Shown piece after piece: positions 43,174 to 54,860 of a stretch of 64,000 nt of DNA; the stretch's first letter is position 1, and each line of letters begins with the position of its first letter. Source of the DNA: Puccinellia tenuiflora (taxonomy: Eukaryota > Streptophyta > Magnoliopsida > Poales > Poaceae); NCBI GenBank assembly GCA_012064385.1, contig QRDG01000129.1:1275380-1339379 (forward strand), in the 5' to 3' direction. The notes beneath the pieces were generated by a model, which saw only the letters and a list, made by a program, of their open reading frames with translations, was not told the DNA's origin and did no database searches. The translations under genes and the position numbers were made by a program.

Positions 43174-45285
43174 CTAGACAAGGATGTCATCAATGTAAAT
43201 TATGACGAACTTGTCGAGGTACTCGTGGAAGATGGAGTTCATAAGCCTCATGAATGTAGCCGGGGCATTGGTGAGGCCAAAAGACATGACGGTATACTCA
43301 TATAGGCCATAACGAGTAGTGAAAGCCGTCTTCGGTATATCCTCCTTTCTGATCTTGATCTGATGGTAACCTGACCTCAGATCCATCTTGGAGAATACCG
43401 TTGCACCAGCTGGCTGATCGAATAGGTCAGTTATTTGGGGGATAGGGTACTTGTTCTTGATGATTACCGCATTCAGAGGGCGGTAATCAACAACCAAACG
43501 AGGAACATTTGAATCCCTCTTCTTGACAAAGATGACCGGGCAGCCCCAGGGTGAACTACTCGGCCGGATGAATTCCTTCTCCACCAATTCATCAATTTGT
43601 TTCTTCAGCTCAGTTAGCTCTTCCGCTGGCACGCGGTAGGGCCTTTTGGAAATTGGAGCAGTCCCCGGAACCAAGTCAATGACAAACTCCACACTTCGAT
43701 TAGGTGGCATGCCAGGCAATTCTTCAGGAAAGACGTCTGGGAAATCACACACCACAGCAACCTCATGCATTTCAGGTGGGGTGATACCTTCCATAAAGTA
43801 TAGGCTGATCTCCGGAGAGAGAGGTGTGGTAGCGGATGGAACTGCGGATGAAGGGGACCAGTATCGCACTAGCCCGTAGGTTGGGTGGATCACTATGACA
43901 GTCTTGGCAGAAAAATTCGAGTTGGCATGATATTTGACTAGCCAATCCATGCCCAGAATGACATCTATCCCATCTGACTTCAGTGCTATCAACGAGAACG
44001 GAAAGGGGACTGACCCTATAGAAACCTGAACCTTAGGAGCGATCCAGTTAGTGTGCCAACTAGAGCCTGGTGTTTTGACCACTAGAGGGGAGTCCATGTT
44101 CACGAATGGTACTTGACGGTTGTGTGCATATGCTATGGATATGAATGAATGCGATGCTCCAGAATCAAACAAGACTGAAGCTGGATAATCATTAATTCGA
44201 AGCGTACCCATGAGAACACCGGGGTCCTCTTCCACCCCTTCTGCAGAGACGTGGTTCAGACGGCCACGGCTGACAGTCATTGCCTTGGCTGCCGGTGTAG
44301 AGGGAGCTGGTGCAGGTGCTGAGGTAGCCGGTGCCTTCTGGGGACACTCCCTGGAGTAGTGACCCGGCTGGCCACAGCTGTAGCAAGTGGGCATCGGTGG
44401 TGGTGGAGGCAGCTGAGGGCGGAAACCACTTCCAGCCGCACCCAAGGTCAAGGTAGCTGGGCGTGGTGGAGGTGGCCAGTACCCTGAAGTCCTTGGCGTG
44501 AAGGGAGCACGAGGCACAACACTGAAGGGCACAAAGACCCTGCGCTTCTTGCCCTCAGAAGAAGAGGAGCTCTGATTGTCCACTAGAGCTGGCCTCTTGG
44601 AAGACTCCGGCTCCTTCCTACCCTGCTCCATAGTGAGAGCCTGGTTGTACAGCTCCTGGTAGGACTGGAACTTGATGGGCAGGAGCTCATAATGGAGCCG
44701 AGGTGCAAGCCCCTTACGGAACAGATACTGCTTGTCCTCATCGTTTGTCACGTCCCGAGGGGCGTAACGGGAGAGGTGGTTGAATTCACGCCCATAAGCT
44801 TGGACGTCCATGCGTCCCTGGGTCAGATCCAGGAACTCCCTCATCTTCAAGTCCATGATGGGCTTGGGGATGTAAGCCACACGGAAAGCAGTGCGGAATT
44901 CGGCCCAGGTGAAGACATGGCCAGCATCAAACATTGACACGTGGCTCTCCCACCAAGAGCCAGCGGCTCCAGTCAGAAGGTAGGTGGCGAAGTTCACTTG
45001 TTCCGCTACCGGAACATGCAAGGCGGCGAACTTGCGCTCGAGAGCACGCAGCCAGTCGTCCGCATCCAACGGCTTTCTAGCTTCCGAGAAATACGGTGGC
45101 TAGGAGCGCAAGAACTCCGTGAGGGTGTTGCAGTCAGTGTTCCTGCGAGCACCCTGCTGCACGAACTGCTCGAGCAGACGCTCATTGCGCAGTCGGTTCT
45201 CTTCGATGGCCATCAGAACCTCCGCCATAGAAGGTGGCGGCGGTGGATCAGTATTGCTTTGTTCACCACGACGGGTAGGAGCCAT
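43174..45285 (-). pseudogene. gag-pol: Element C gag, protease and reverse transcriptase
   Basis: Starts MAPTRRGEQSNTDPPPPP at 45285. TAG at 45102-45100 interrupts it, and the same frame then runs open to TAG at 43176-43174. Retrotrans_gag domain ([22 protein letters not shown]), zinc knuckle [14 protein letters not shown] (CX2CX4HX4C), protease [13 protein letters not shown], then RT motifs [34 protein letters not shown] and the YIDDILV box just before the last stop. Gag and pol are in one frame, as in chromoviruses. The stops make it non-functional. Confidence 0.88.
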
Positions 45286-45674
45286 TCTGAAGATTTGAAC
45301 AAGGACACAGTTAGTATCTATCTTCGAATGGCTTGGAATTTAGTATTCGCTTAGACCCGGGCTAAACGACTACGGACGGCAATAATTCAGCAAGATTGAG
45401 CAAGGGAGAACAAGTATCATCACATCAACATGGCAGAAACGATATTTGTACTCAGACAACATCCGCCAGTCGGAATAAAACCCATTAGGTGGTTCAAATA
45501 CGAGGTTACAAGGTTTAGTACGCGTTACACGAATGGGTAATTACGGATGATACACGTCATCCAGTTCGATACAACGAGCTCTAACTCAAGAGGTAACCAC
45601 TACAGACAGTGGGTATCTTGCACATCACGCAGGAAGGCAAAGACACAATACTAGTACCCGCAGATACCCTGCCC

Positions 45675-46416
45675 CTAGAAGTACTGGACGCGCCTCGGGA
45701 GACGCACATGGCGAGAGCTGAAGCGGCGGGCACTCGCTGGCTGGCGGTCATAGGGCGGCGTGTGGACGTCGCCCCCGGTCACTCGAGCAGGTCCACGCGG
45801 CAGAACGGTGCCACCCACCCTTGGGCTGCTCATGTAGCCGGGCAGCTCCATCGTTAGAGGCGAAAGGAGACCTGGGGGAAGCATCCCGGACTGGACATAC
45901 GGCTCCAAGGTCATTAGCGTGTTCCGGTGGCTCTCACGAGCAGCCACCGTGTAGAGGTACCACTGTCGGGCACGAATGTCCAGCGCCCTAACCAGCTCAA
46001 TAAGTGCGCGGTGACTGCGATCTGGCTCGGTCGCCGGGTTTGAGTACACAGCAACGTAACAGCCCTCCAGACCAGTCGTCAGCTGCCGGAAAGTGGTAGA
46101 AATCCGAGCTCGCATTAGCCAGGTAGTCGCGGTTTCTGCGTTACATGGAGAGGCCATTAAACGCAGCCTCCTGGACAGCCTGCTCCTCGGTCAAACCCAC
46201 ACCTACAGACTGGTGCAGAACGCTGTCTCCAGACGGGCTCAGGACACGGGCCTCGCAGACGAACTGCCCCTGTCCATAAGGGAAGTGCTCCTCGTACACC
46301 ACGTACTCGGGGTACCACGGGCAACCCTGGCTAGCTAAGGTAGCTGCAAACAGTGCGGGGAACCCGCGGACGCCCTCACAGCGAGTCAGGCGGAAAACCA
46401 GTCCTGAACGCGTCAT
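45675..46416 (-). pseudogene. Element C accessory ORF between primer site and gag
   Basis: Two overlapping minus-strand frames (46416-46141, 91 codons; 46157-45675, 160 codons), separated by a frame change, together span about 245 codons. The first part contains WYPEYVVYEEHFPYGQGQFV, then VLHQSVGVGLTEEQAVQEAA with FNGL. Its pattern of strands followed by an Ala-rich helix recalls a dsRBD. The second has SHRALIELVRALDIRARQWY. Layout and total length resemble the intact Element D sense ORF. It is not gag, which starts at 45285. The function is unknown. Confidence 0.5.
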
Positions 46417-46496
46417 CTATACCAACAACAGAACATTGCAAAAGTTAGGAACAGAATTAAGACTCGAGACCTAATTTGGTCGGTAAGAACCCAACC

Positions 46497-46686
46497 CCGA
46501 GAACCTAAAACTCTAAAACAACTGTTAAAACAAATAGAGGTAAGACAAACTCAGAGATGGAGCGAGTTGGGTAAGGAGTAAAAAGAATTCCTAAGATGGT
46601 TTTCACAACTCATTTTTAGGTTCTAAATAATTTTCACAACACTAGACTCAACATCGACCAATAGAAGGGTTTCCTACAGGCAGTCC
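46497..46686 (-). other. Element C leader shared with Element B
   Basis: Non-coding leader between primer site and accessory ORF, similar in blocks to 25765-25981. Probably carries cis signals used by both elements. Confidence 0.7.
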
Positions 46687-46700
46687 TGCTCTGATACCAA
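46687..46700 (-). other. Element C primer-binding site (initiator tRNA-Met)
   Basis: Minus strand TTGGTATCAGAGCA, exact. The LTR side of the junction is altered. Confidence 0.85.
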
Positions 46701-49700
46701 CTATACAATGACGCTAGAACTATAAAATGACGCTATGTGCAACCGGTCATGCTACACAATCGAAGGTTACTGGGGTTACCAATCCCAGGCCAAAACCTTT
46801 GGTAGGCATGCTCGGAATGGATCATCGGCAACGCAACACTTTGATCATGCCATAAGCTCAGACATAGCTATCATGCATAATAGAGAGATCAAGACTGCGG
46901 AACAACTGGCACATCACAGACTCTATGACACAAAGAGATCATAGTTCAACTCATATAATGAGAAAGATAGCAAATAACACTTCAGAGGTCACAGACCCAA
47001 CATTACATCAAGCGGAAGCAAATTTAGTTGTCTAAACAAGAAGATCCAAATTGTGGCCTAAGAGGCCTACAGATAAACATCCCGTGCCAGCCTGTTCTAG
47101 GACGTCCCAAGCTGCCACCTGCGAACCCCATACTATTCATCGAGGTCAACGAAGAACCCACCTTCATGTTCGGTGACGTCCTCCTCCGAAACAATTAATA
47201 ATCAACAAAGAGAGACTGAGTACGACATACTCGCAAGTTTAGTAGGGCGATATAGGCCCAATGCTGACATGGCTCTAAAGCTATATATTGGTTGTTTTGC
47301 ATAAAGCTAGTTTTCATTTTAGAAGACATAACTGACGCATGGCATCGACTACTCAGAAGGTTTTTCATAAAGGGATAAGATTGTAAACTTCGATCCTTGG
47401 TTCTCATCGAACCCATAGTAACCATTTCTCATCACTCATCTCCACCAAGGAACTCCCTCGAATCACCCTCAAGGAATGAACCTTTTACCACACGTTGAGT
47501 TGCAACCTCTAGCTGCCAAATTTTAGTTAAGATTAAGGTTTTCTATGATCTCGTAATCCGTTCCCAAGGCATCCATAACCGCGGACACGGCTTTTTGAAA
47601 AGATTAAACCCTGCAGTGGTGTACTAATTTACCCATTGGTACCGTCTGGCTCTCCTGATTAGCTCTCTTTCGGGGAAAACTGGCAAGTGGGCGCGGTTAA
47701 ACCTTTACCTCGCATGAGACTATCCAAGAGTCATCTGTGGCGACAGGACAAGTTTTCCCAGCCTATTTCAGCCCATTCCCCCATCGCCACGTCCTAAACA
47801 CCACCATCCTCATTGTTTCTTTTCCAACCACACTCACCCGCAAATGGAAATAGCAAACTAGAGGACCCTCGGATACGCCCGCACAAGTTATTCAGTTAGT
47901 AAGGAGCCCATACCCCCACCAATGGCAGCACGCTCAAACCTTGGTTCTAGAGACAAGAACTCGCACTTAGGGGCAAGAATGAGGCAAAACACCATCCTCG
48001 ATGGCAACTCATCCAAACCTTCTTAGCATTTTAATTAGGTACACAAATATCCACCATGTCCGGACATTCCATCAATAATCATACTCATGGAAAATATACA
48101 CCGGACAATTTAGCATTTGACTAAGCATGGCTATGCATAGCTAAGCATATATACAACAGTTATATATTTCATCTCCGGCCAACACATAAAACCTATGGTT
48201 CATAGGAGGGGAAGACATGTGATGGTTTAGGGGACAATGCAATTCATAGGATTCTATACATCTTCATCAAAAGTGACATTGGAATCGAATGCAATATTAT
48301 GGTGGATAACATAATTGTATAAAACAATAGGATGTTGTATGCCAAGAAGGTTAGGTTATCTCTTGCCTTCCTGATAGTGCTGGTCGCGCGGATCGTCGAG
48401 GTATTGTGGTGGAACCTCGACTCCGGAATCTACCGATACCCAAACAATAACAGAAGAACAAAATAAATAACACGAATACAAAGGTGCAATGCACACTCAT
48501 GATGAGATGGTCAAATTATGCACTGAAATGGTCTTGGGCATGTCCCACAAGTTAAATGGAACCCCTAAAATTATTATTGCAATTAACGGGTTATATCTCC
48601 GTATGTAACTTAGTGAACTAAGCATTTATCCCAAAATGTCCAGTACTAAAATATGAGTTCTACATGCATGAGAATGACATTATTAGATAGGTATTGTTCT
48701 CCTGATCATTTTGGTACTTCGTTTGCAATTTTTCGATTAACGGTGAAGAAATGGTGCATTAAACGGTTATTCGATTTAAATCATTTTAACCAAATCTAAA
48801 AATGACATCAAAGTAAAAATTGGTTTCATGCTGTGATCTCAACATAACTAAACATCCCTTGAGTTGTTGATCATTTTGGGCTATTAAACATAATTTTTGA
48901 GTCATTATTTATCAAGTTATGAATTTCCCAAAATGTGATTTAAATCTGCCATTTTAATTAATTATTATAAACAGCACAAAATTTAATTCTACAACTCTCT
49001 AAAATGGCATAAACTTATGGTTCATTAAATGTTGAACAAACTGATACGTCATTCATAATTTTTGGATAAATATTCCCCAAGTTATGAATTTACTAAACAA
49101 TGATTTAATTCTGACATTTTAGTATTTATTAATTAAAGGCAATTTAATAATTTTAGCTGACCATAGAAATGACACTAACAGATAGATATGATTTTTCTGA
49201 GCATTTTTACATATTGTTTGCATTTTTCTGATTTGTGGTTCAAAAGATATTGAATTTCAAAGTTCATATGATTTTCTGACTTTTTATTAAATTCAGAAAA
49301 ACGGGCCGAACCGTTTTTCACCGGGCAGTGGGCTAGCCACAACCACTGACGGCCCGGGCCCGTGGACACGCTGGCGTCCACGCGGGCGAGGCGGCCCACG
49401 GTAAGGTTTGACCGTGGCGCGTGCCAGGACCGGCGCGAAGGACCCTATGGTCGTCGGGGTGTGCTCCGGCGACGAGCTACGGCGGCGGAGGTGGTTCGGC
49501 CTACGTCCCTAGGGTGAAACAGAGGGAGAGGGAGAGGAAGAAAAGGTCCAGGAGGACCAGCAGTCTCACCCTCGATGCGTGAGTATGCTCGGTGCTGAAG
49601 TGGGAGGCCGGTACCGGCGGCAATCGTGCACGGCGGCCGGCGGACGGAGAGGAAGAAGACGAGGACGATGGCGACGATTCCCCGGCTCCCGGCTCGATTC

Positions 49701-50473
49701 CGTCGGCGTGGAGGTAGAAGAGGTCACGACAGAGCTCCTGGTGCCTTCGGCTTGTCCTGAGGTGGTCGGGATCGACGACGATGCGGCGGCGGCTCCAGTT
49801 AGGTCACGACATGGCGGTTGCTAGGGTTAGGGTTTCCGGGTGCGGGGAAAATGAGGGGGAGAGAGAGAGGCTAGGGCAGCGGTGGCCCTCTTATCCACCA
49901 GGGCCTGGAGGCAGCGAGAGGGTGCGGCGGGGACGAGCGAGACGCGCTCGGTCGCTACAGCCATGGCGCTACAGCGCAAAGGAGACGACGCCGTTTTGCA
50001 GAAAGCCCCCTGTCTCCATTTTCCTTTTTCTGTTTTTCTGTTTTCAAATTTCCAGCAGCTCAAAGCAATTAAAAGGGGCACTAGACAAACTCTAAAATTC
50101 TGGAAAAATTCACCTAGCTTGTATATTATCTTAAGAAGCTGCTATAAAAATTTCAGCCCATTTGGAAAACCTTTTATGTGTAAATTATTTTAGAATTGCT
50201 CACTGGAATTTTGGGCTTTATTTAATTATTTGAATTGGCAATTGCTTTAATTTTGCAACAAACATATTTGAATTTATTAGAACTTCCTAGACAAATATGG
50301 AAGCTCAATTATAAAGTTTGTTTACCCAACAACATTCACCATCATTGATTTATCTATTGTTGCTTTAACATTATTTCATGTTGAGCAATTTAAATATGGA
50401 TGCCATGATGCAATATGAAAAAAAAAGTGGAAAATTTATTCATATTTTCAGGTTCCAAACTGGGGCTGTTACA
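46701..50473 (-). repeat. Element C right LTR (5' LTR by orientation), inner end altered
   Basis: 3773 bp. The terminal 21 bases expected next to the primer site are missing. Instead ATACAATGACGCT-type sequence is present twice (46701-46715 and 46716-46734). The telo-box-like motif is at 49821-49836. The outer end GGGGCTGTTACA is intact. Confidence 0.9.
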
Positions 50474-50478
50474 ATTGT
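50474..50478 (+). repeat. Target-site duplication of Element C, right
   Basis: ATTGT, matching 37078-37082. Confidence 0.9.
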
Positions 50479-51463
50479 TTTGTCTGTCAAGCATTGGTTC
50501 CATTGAAGATCCCAAAACCCTCCCGCTTGTCCCACCAAAAGCCCCCACCTCAATTATAGCTGGAAACAAAATTCCACCAAGCTACCATATGGTTCCCTCA
50601 TATATATACATCTCTCCCATGGGAAAATGTTTCATAGTCTCATGCAATGATTCCAAGTTTATTCATATTTCCTATTATGCCATTTCCAATCCAAAAATTA
50701 CCTGGACACCTTCCACTCATCCAAAAATTCTGAATTTTGGTGAGGTGCATGATTTAACCTCGTGATCATTTCACTCCATTGGCTCAACCTCATTTGAGCA
50801 ATATTTGAGGTACTTCCTTTGTAATGCCCTTTTTATGACTAATAGCAATTTCCAAAGCAACATCTAGATAAAAGTATCATATGGCATTGAAACTTTTCTA
50901 AATTTACACCCTTACATACCCAACCACATATCCAGAATATCAGGCCAATATCATTTGAATAAGTGCTTTTAGCATGCCCATGCCATTAGGGAATTTTTGG
51001 ACACCAGATTATTTGACCCACTTCCAGGTACCCAGTTGAGCTCAAAGTTCACACATGTGCTATATACACCTATCCTATCCTACTGTGAATTTTGGGGATT
51101 TTTCTGAGATGTGCAAGGCCCCTATCATTTCATCGAACACCGTCTATGCATTAAGTTTTCAGAAAATCTTGTATTGCGAAGTGTGGAGTTTTTGAGTGTG
51201 GACAGTTTGGTTGTCTTCGTCTTGTCCATGTGAACCCAGTGGTGCAAACCTTTTTCAGTTTGAACCCCGATGTCGCCGAATCGCGCTTTGGACGTCCGGG
51301 ACGCGCGCTTTGGCAAGACCTAATTCCCGCTTACTGCTGTGGTCGGTGCCTAATCCTTCTGCTGCAGTGTACCTTGTGCTCCACTGTGCATCCAGCACAG
51401 CATCCTCATCCCCCCTTCTTATCATGGCCGTACTACCTCCCACCCACCTCCTCCTCTCTCCCG

Positions 51464-51471
51464 GCTATAAG
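51464..51471 (+). promoter_or_regulatory. TATA-like box of Element D 5' LTR
   Basis: GGCTATAAGAAGC, conserved at 62724-62731 in the other LTR. A telo-box-like AAACCCTAG follows at about 51,580, in a likely leader. Confidence 0.6.
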
Positions 51472-52518
51472 AAGCTCTCCCGAGCCCTCTCGCGCGCCTC
51501 ACAGCCTCTCTCAGACCACTCTCGCTCAGTTGCTGGAGGAGAGATGCTCACAGGAGCTCTCCCGAGCTCGAGGTGGCCGAAACCCTAGAAGCTCGGGTAG
51601 CGAGCTCCACGACCTCCTCTGTCAAAGGAAACACCATCAACGGTAGTGGTGCAGCCCCACGAACCCATTCCTGGCCTCACCTTAGCCTCTAGCCCACCTC
51701 ATCGCCGCCCCCAAGCTCCACCCGAGCTCCCGCCATGGCCGAAGCACGCAAGCTTGCGTTCTCGAGCAACCCAGCACCCCCCCTAGCCCTATCCCTCCCT
51801 GGCCGCGGTGGAGCTCAGGGAGTCTCCCCCGGTCGCCGGCAGGCCCTTGGTCGGACCAGCCCGAGCCGCGTCGGGCTCCGTCCCTAGCGTCGTCGACGCG
51901 GGGTAGGAGGCGGCTAGTTGGGCCGCCAGCGTGGCGTCCCGTGCCGCTGTCAGGCGGGGCCCAGCTTGGCCCGGCCCCGCTGTCAGATCTAGTGGAGGCG
52001 TAACCAGCGCGTTACGTCTCCCCGCAGCAAGAGCGTCTTTTCGGAGAATGCGCGACCAGCCCGGCCCATTTCAGTTTCGGCCTGTTCTGTTTTTTTCAGA
52101 GTGGGCAGCAGATAGTTAAACTTCACCGAGCCATATCTTTTGATCCGTAGCTCCGTTTGAGGTGATTCAAATTTGTAAATTCATAGTTTCAAAAGCTCTA
52201 TCCAGTGGTATAGGTTTTACTTTTTTTTTAAATGTTCGTATTCTCAGCACTTGTATGCTTGCATAGGTATCCCGCGGTACCGGCAAACCGATACCCTAAA
52301 CCGTGGCGTCTGTGACCGTCGAAACCAAAAGGCATCGATCGTCGAAGGCAAGCTAACCACTTGCTATGAACACTCAAGCGGTGTTTGTTTGTTTGTATTT
52401 TACCCCGTCATATAGGTGCATTTTATTGCTCATCATCTGTGAACTATGCGTCATAAGATATCGTGGCTTTGTTTACATCCTGTCAACTGTGCTATCTTTA
52501 CTTACTTTTACTCGACCT

Positions 52519-52930
52519 GAGGCTGGCACCAGCCGGAGGCATCTCCGCCACAGTCGCCCGGTTGACTGTATTGTTTTATTTTCTTTTATCAGCTTGAGGC
52601 TGGCACCGGCCGGAGGCATCTCCACCACAGTCGTCCGGTTGACTGTATTGTTTTATTTTATTTTATCAGCCCGAGGCTGGCACCGGCCGGAGGCATCTCC
52701 GCCACAGTCGCCCGGTTGACTGTATTGTTTTATTTTCTATTATCATCCTGAGGCAGGCACCGGCCGGAGGCATCTCCGCCACAGTCGCCCGGTTGACTTT
52801 TTTTTTCTTGTCGAACGAGATGGCGCTGGCCGGAGGCATCTCCGCCGCAGTCATCCGGTTGACGTTTCTTTTCTTGTCAAATGAGACGGCGCTGGCCGGA
52901 GGCATCTCTGCCACAGCTATCCGATTGACG
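52519..52930 (+). repeat. Tandem repeat in Element D LTR (77 bp, then 66-67 bp units)
   Basis: Units start at 52519, 52596, 52673, 52750, 52817 and 52883. The shared core is GCCGGAGGCATCTCCGCC followed by ACAGTCGCCCGGTTGAC and a T-rich spacer. The first four have a strict 77-bp period, and the last two are shorter and more diverged. The same array begins at 63808 in the 3' LTR. Confidence 0.88.
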
Positions 52931-54506
52931 CCTTTTCTATTTTGCCTGTGCCCGCATTTTATCTATTTATTTGTTTCTTTGTTTGCTCGATCAGTGGTGG
53001 CCCAATAGTCACCCGGTCGATGCAAACTATCCATTGCTTGAACTATTGGGTGCAGTTTGCTTCTGTTTCAGGTTGAAGTGCTATTATACTTATTGTGTTC
53101 GACTAATCCTCCGTGGTTTGGACTTGTTGTTGAAAGAAACTGGATTAAAGGAAACACCCCTCCAAACTTTGATAGGGTCAGTCCATAGTGCCACTAATCT
53201 GAACATTGAACGCACTACCACTGTCGCCCAAATGGGAGAGCCATAGTCTATGTAACCTATCAAGCCTCCTTTGATGCTACCCACTTGGCAAGTCTAGTCG
53301 GATACTGCATAGTTGTGGTCGGGGCTAGTCTTGTGAAGGTTCCGGAGCTAGGCGTTGCTCATGAGTTGGGGATGTGCCGGATTCACTTCGTCATAAGACA
53401 TAGAGTTATGTCGGTAGCTATACAGGGAGTGTCTTGGTAGCGTGAACGGTTGTGTAAGTGTATCTTGCCTTAGCTAAGTAAGGTGCACTTAGATGGGTGG
53501 TAACTGCAACCTCTCGAGAGTGTGTCATCTAGCAGCTAGCCTTGTTCCTAGGTTATGGAACAGTTCAGTGTCGGTTACACTATTGTCCTTTATCGAGTCC
53601 GGAGGTTAAACTTAAGTTATTTCAAAGAAAGATGAACAACCCGATTTCACTAAATGAACAATAAGCTGATACAGGGAATGTTACTGGAGATGTGGATGGT
53701 TACCCGTGTTCAGGGGTGACGGTGTGATCGTTGGGAGCCTAGAGTTAGGCCTGAGGCAACATCAACCGTGCATGCCCAAGTGGAAATAAGAGGCCTGTGG
53801 GCCTAGCAGTTTAACAGATGTGGTAAGGCCGTTGGGCCTAGTTGTGATGACAGGTGAAATTATAATACTTGGTACCAGTGGGTACACCCATTATTCGTCA
53901 CAGGTAAGCTCTTTGTGTGATCTCCGGTACACGATCCAACCCCACCTGGATTGGACTCTATACTGGTGATACCTCCGTTGTTTGCTTATGCCATGGCTTG
54001 ATGTGCTACCTTGTTGCTATCCACTTGGAATGTCGTGAGTAGTCACTTGCCATGTTTAGATTATTATTATTGCTAGTTAGTTATTGCCCGATTGCTTGAC
54101 TGTTCATGTCTTGTGGTTATTTTCTTGCATGTACGTCATTGTACTCAGACTGGCTTTTCATGTGGCCAGACGTTGAGAGGACTCATCTTCTACCATAGCA
54201 ATGAGATGGAGCAAGAGCGTGCTAGGATCAGTAGCCCAGCCAGATGCTTGTGGAATGGAGTCGCACCAAGCCATTGCCGTATCTAGGTCTTCCGCTGCCA
54301 GTTAAACTCTATCCCGTGCCATACTTGGCCATATGTCAGGCATTGATGGCCATGTAAACCATTTGTAGCCCACTGGGCCTGATTGTGTAATGATATTTCC
54401 GCTATGTTGCATTGTCGTAACGTGCGTCAGGATATCCTCGGCTGGCGCACGGGGCGACCACCTCTCTGGCGACCTGTGTCAGAGGGGGGGGGGGTGCCAC
54501 AGAGCA

Positions 54507-54518
54507 TGGTATCAGAGC
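54507..54518 (+). other. Element D primer-binding site (initiator tRNA-Met)
   Basis: TGGTATCAGAGC, exact, five bases after the LTR end. A G homopolymer of about 12 lies just before (54484-54494). Confidence 0.88.
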
Positions 54519-54860
54519 ACCAAGCTGGCTGTAGACTACCCTAGCATGGAAAGTCCACCCTTACTTTTACCCGACAATGACCCGATGGATTTGACCCATT
54601 CCTACCTAACCGACATGGCCGGCGTTGGTCAACAGTATGGTGCAGTAGGACCTGTCCCAATCTTCCCCAACAAGACTAGCCGGTTTCTTCCATGAGAAGA
54701 AATCGACCTTACCCAGTAAACTTGAAACTGCCGTCCTAGTTGCTTTATAACCCACCCTCGCCTGCTCTTCTTGGCGTCCCAACCCTTTTGAAGTAGGATC
54801 CCATAGAGGAACCCCGCGTCCGTATCCACTACCAAAAATCCAGAATCCTAAGAAAATCCG

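Larger units (their letters stand above)
37083..50473 (-). mobile_element. Element C: chromodomain Ty3/gypsy retrotransposon, decayed
   Basis: LTRs at 37083-40829 and 46701-50473, TSD ATTGT at 37078-37082 and 50474-50478. It reads on the minus strand: primer site, accessory ORF, gag, protease, RT, RNase H, integrase, chromodomain, purine tract. Large LTRs and a chromodomain fit the Tekay/Del chromovirus lineage. Five in-frame TAG codons and at least two frameshifts disable it. It sits in the 5' LTR of Element D. The family is probably the autonomous partner type of Element B. Confidence 0.9.
50479..54501 (+). repeat. Element D 5' LTR, second fragment
   Basis: Continues the LTR after Element C and ends GGGGTGCCACA before the primer site. 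TATA-like box CTATAAGAAG at about 51,465. It lacks blocks of about 50 bp (near 51,424) and 30 bp (near 51,848) present in the 3' LTR. Tandem repeats lie at 52519-52930. ORFs here (for example 51196-51588) are not supported. Confidence 0.9.

Noticed and set aside
54484..54494. G homopolymer as a biological signal before the Element D primer site.
   Set aside because: Could be sequencing slippage, and the equivalent site of the 3' LTR is outside the window.
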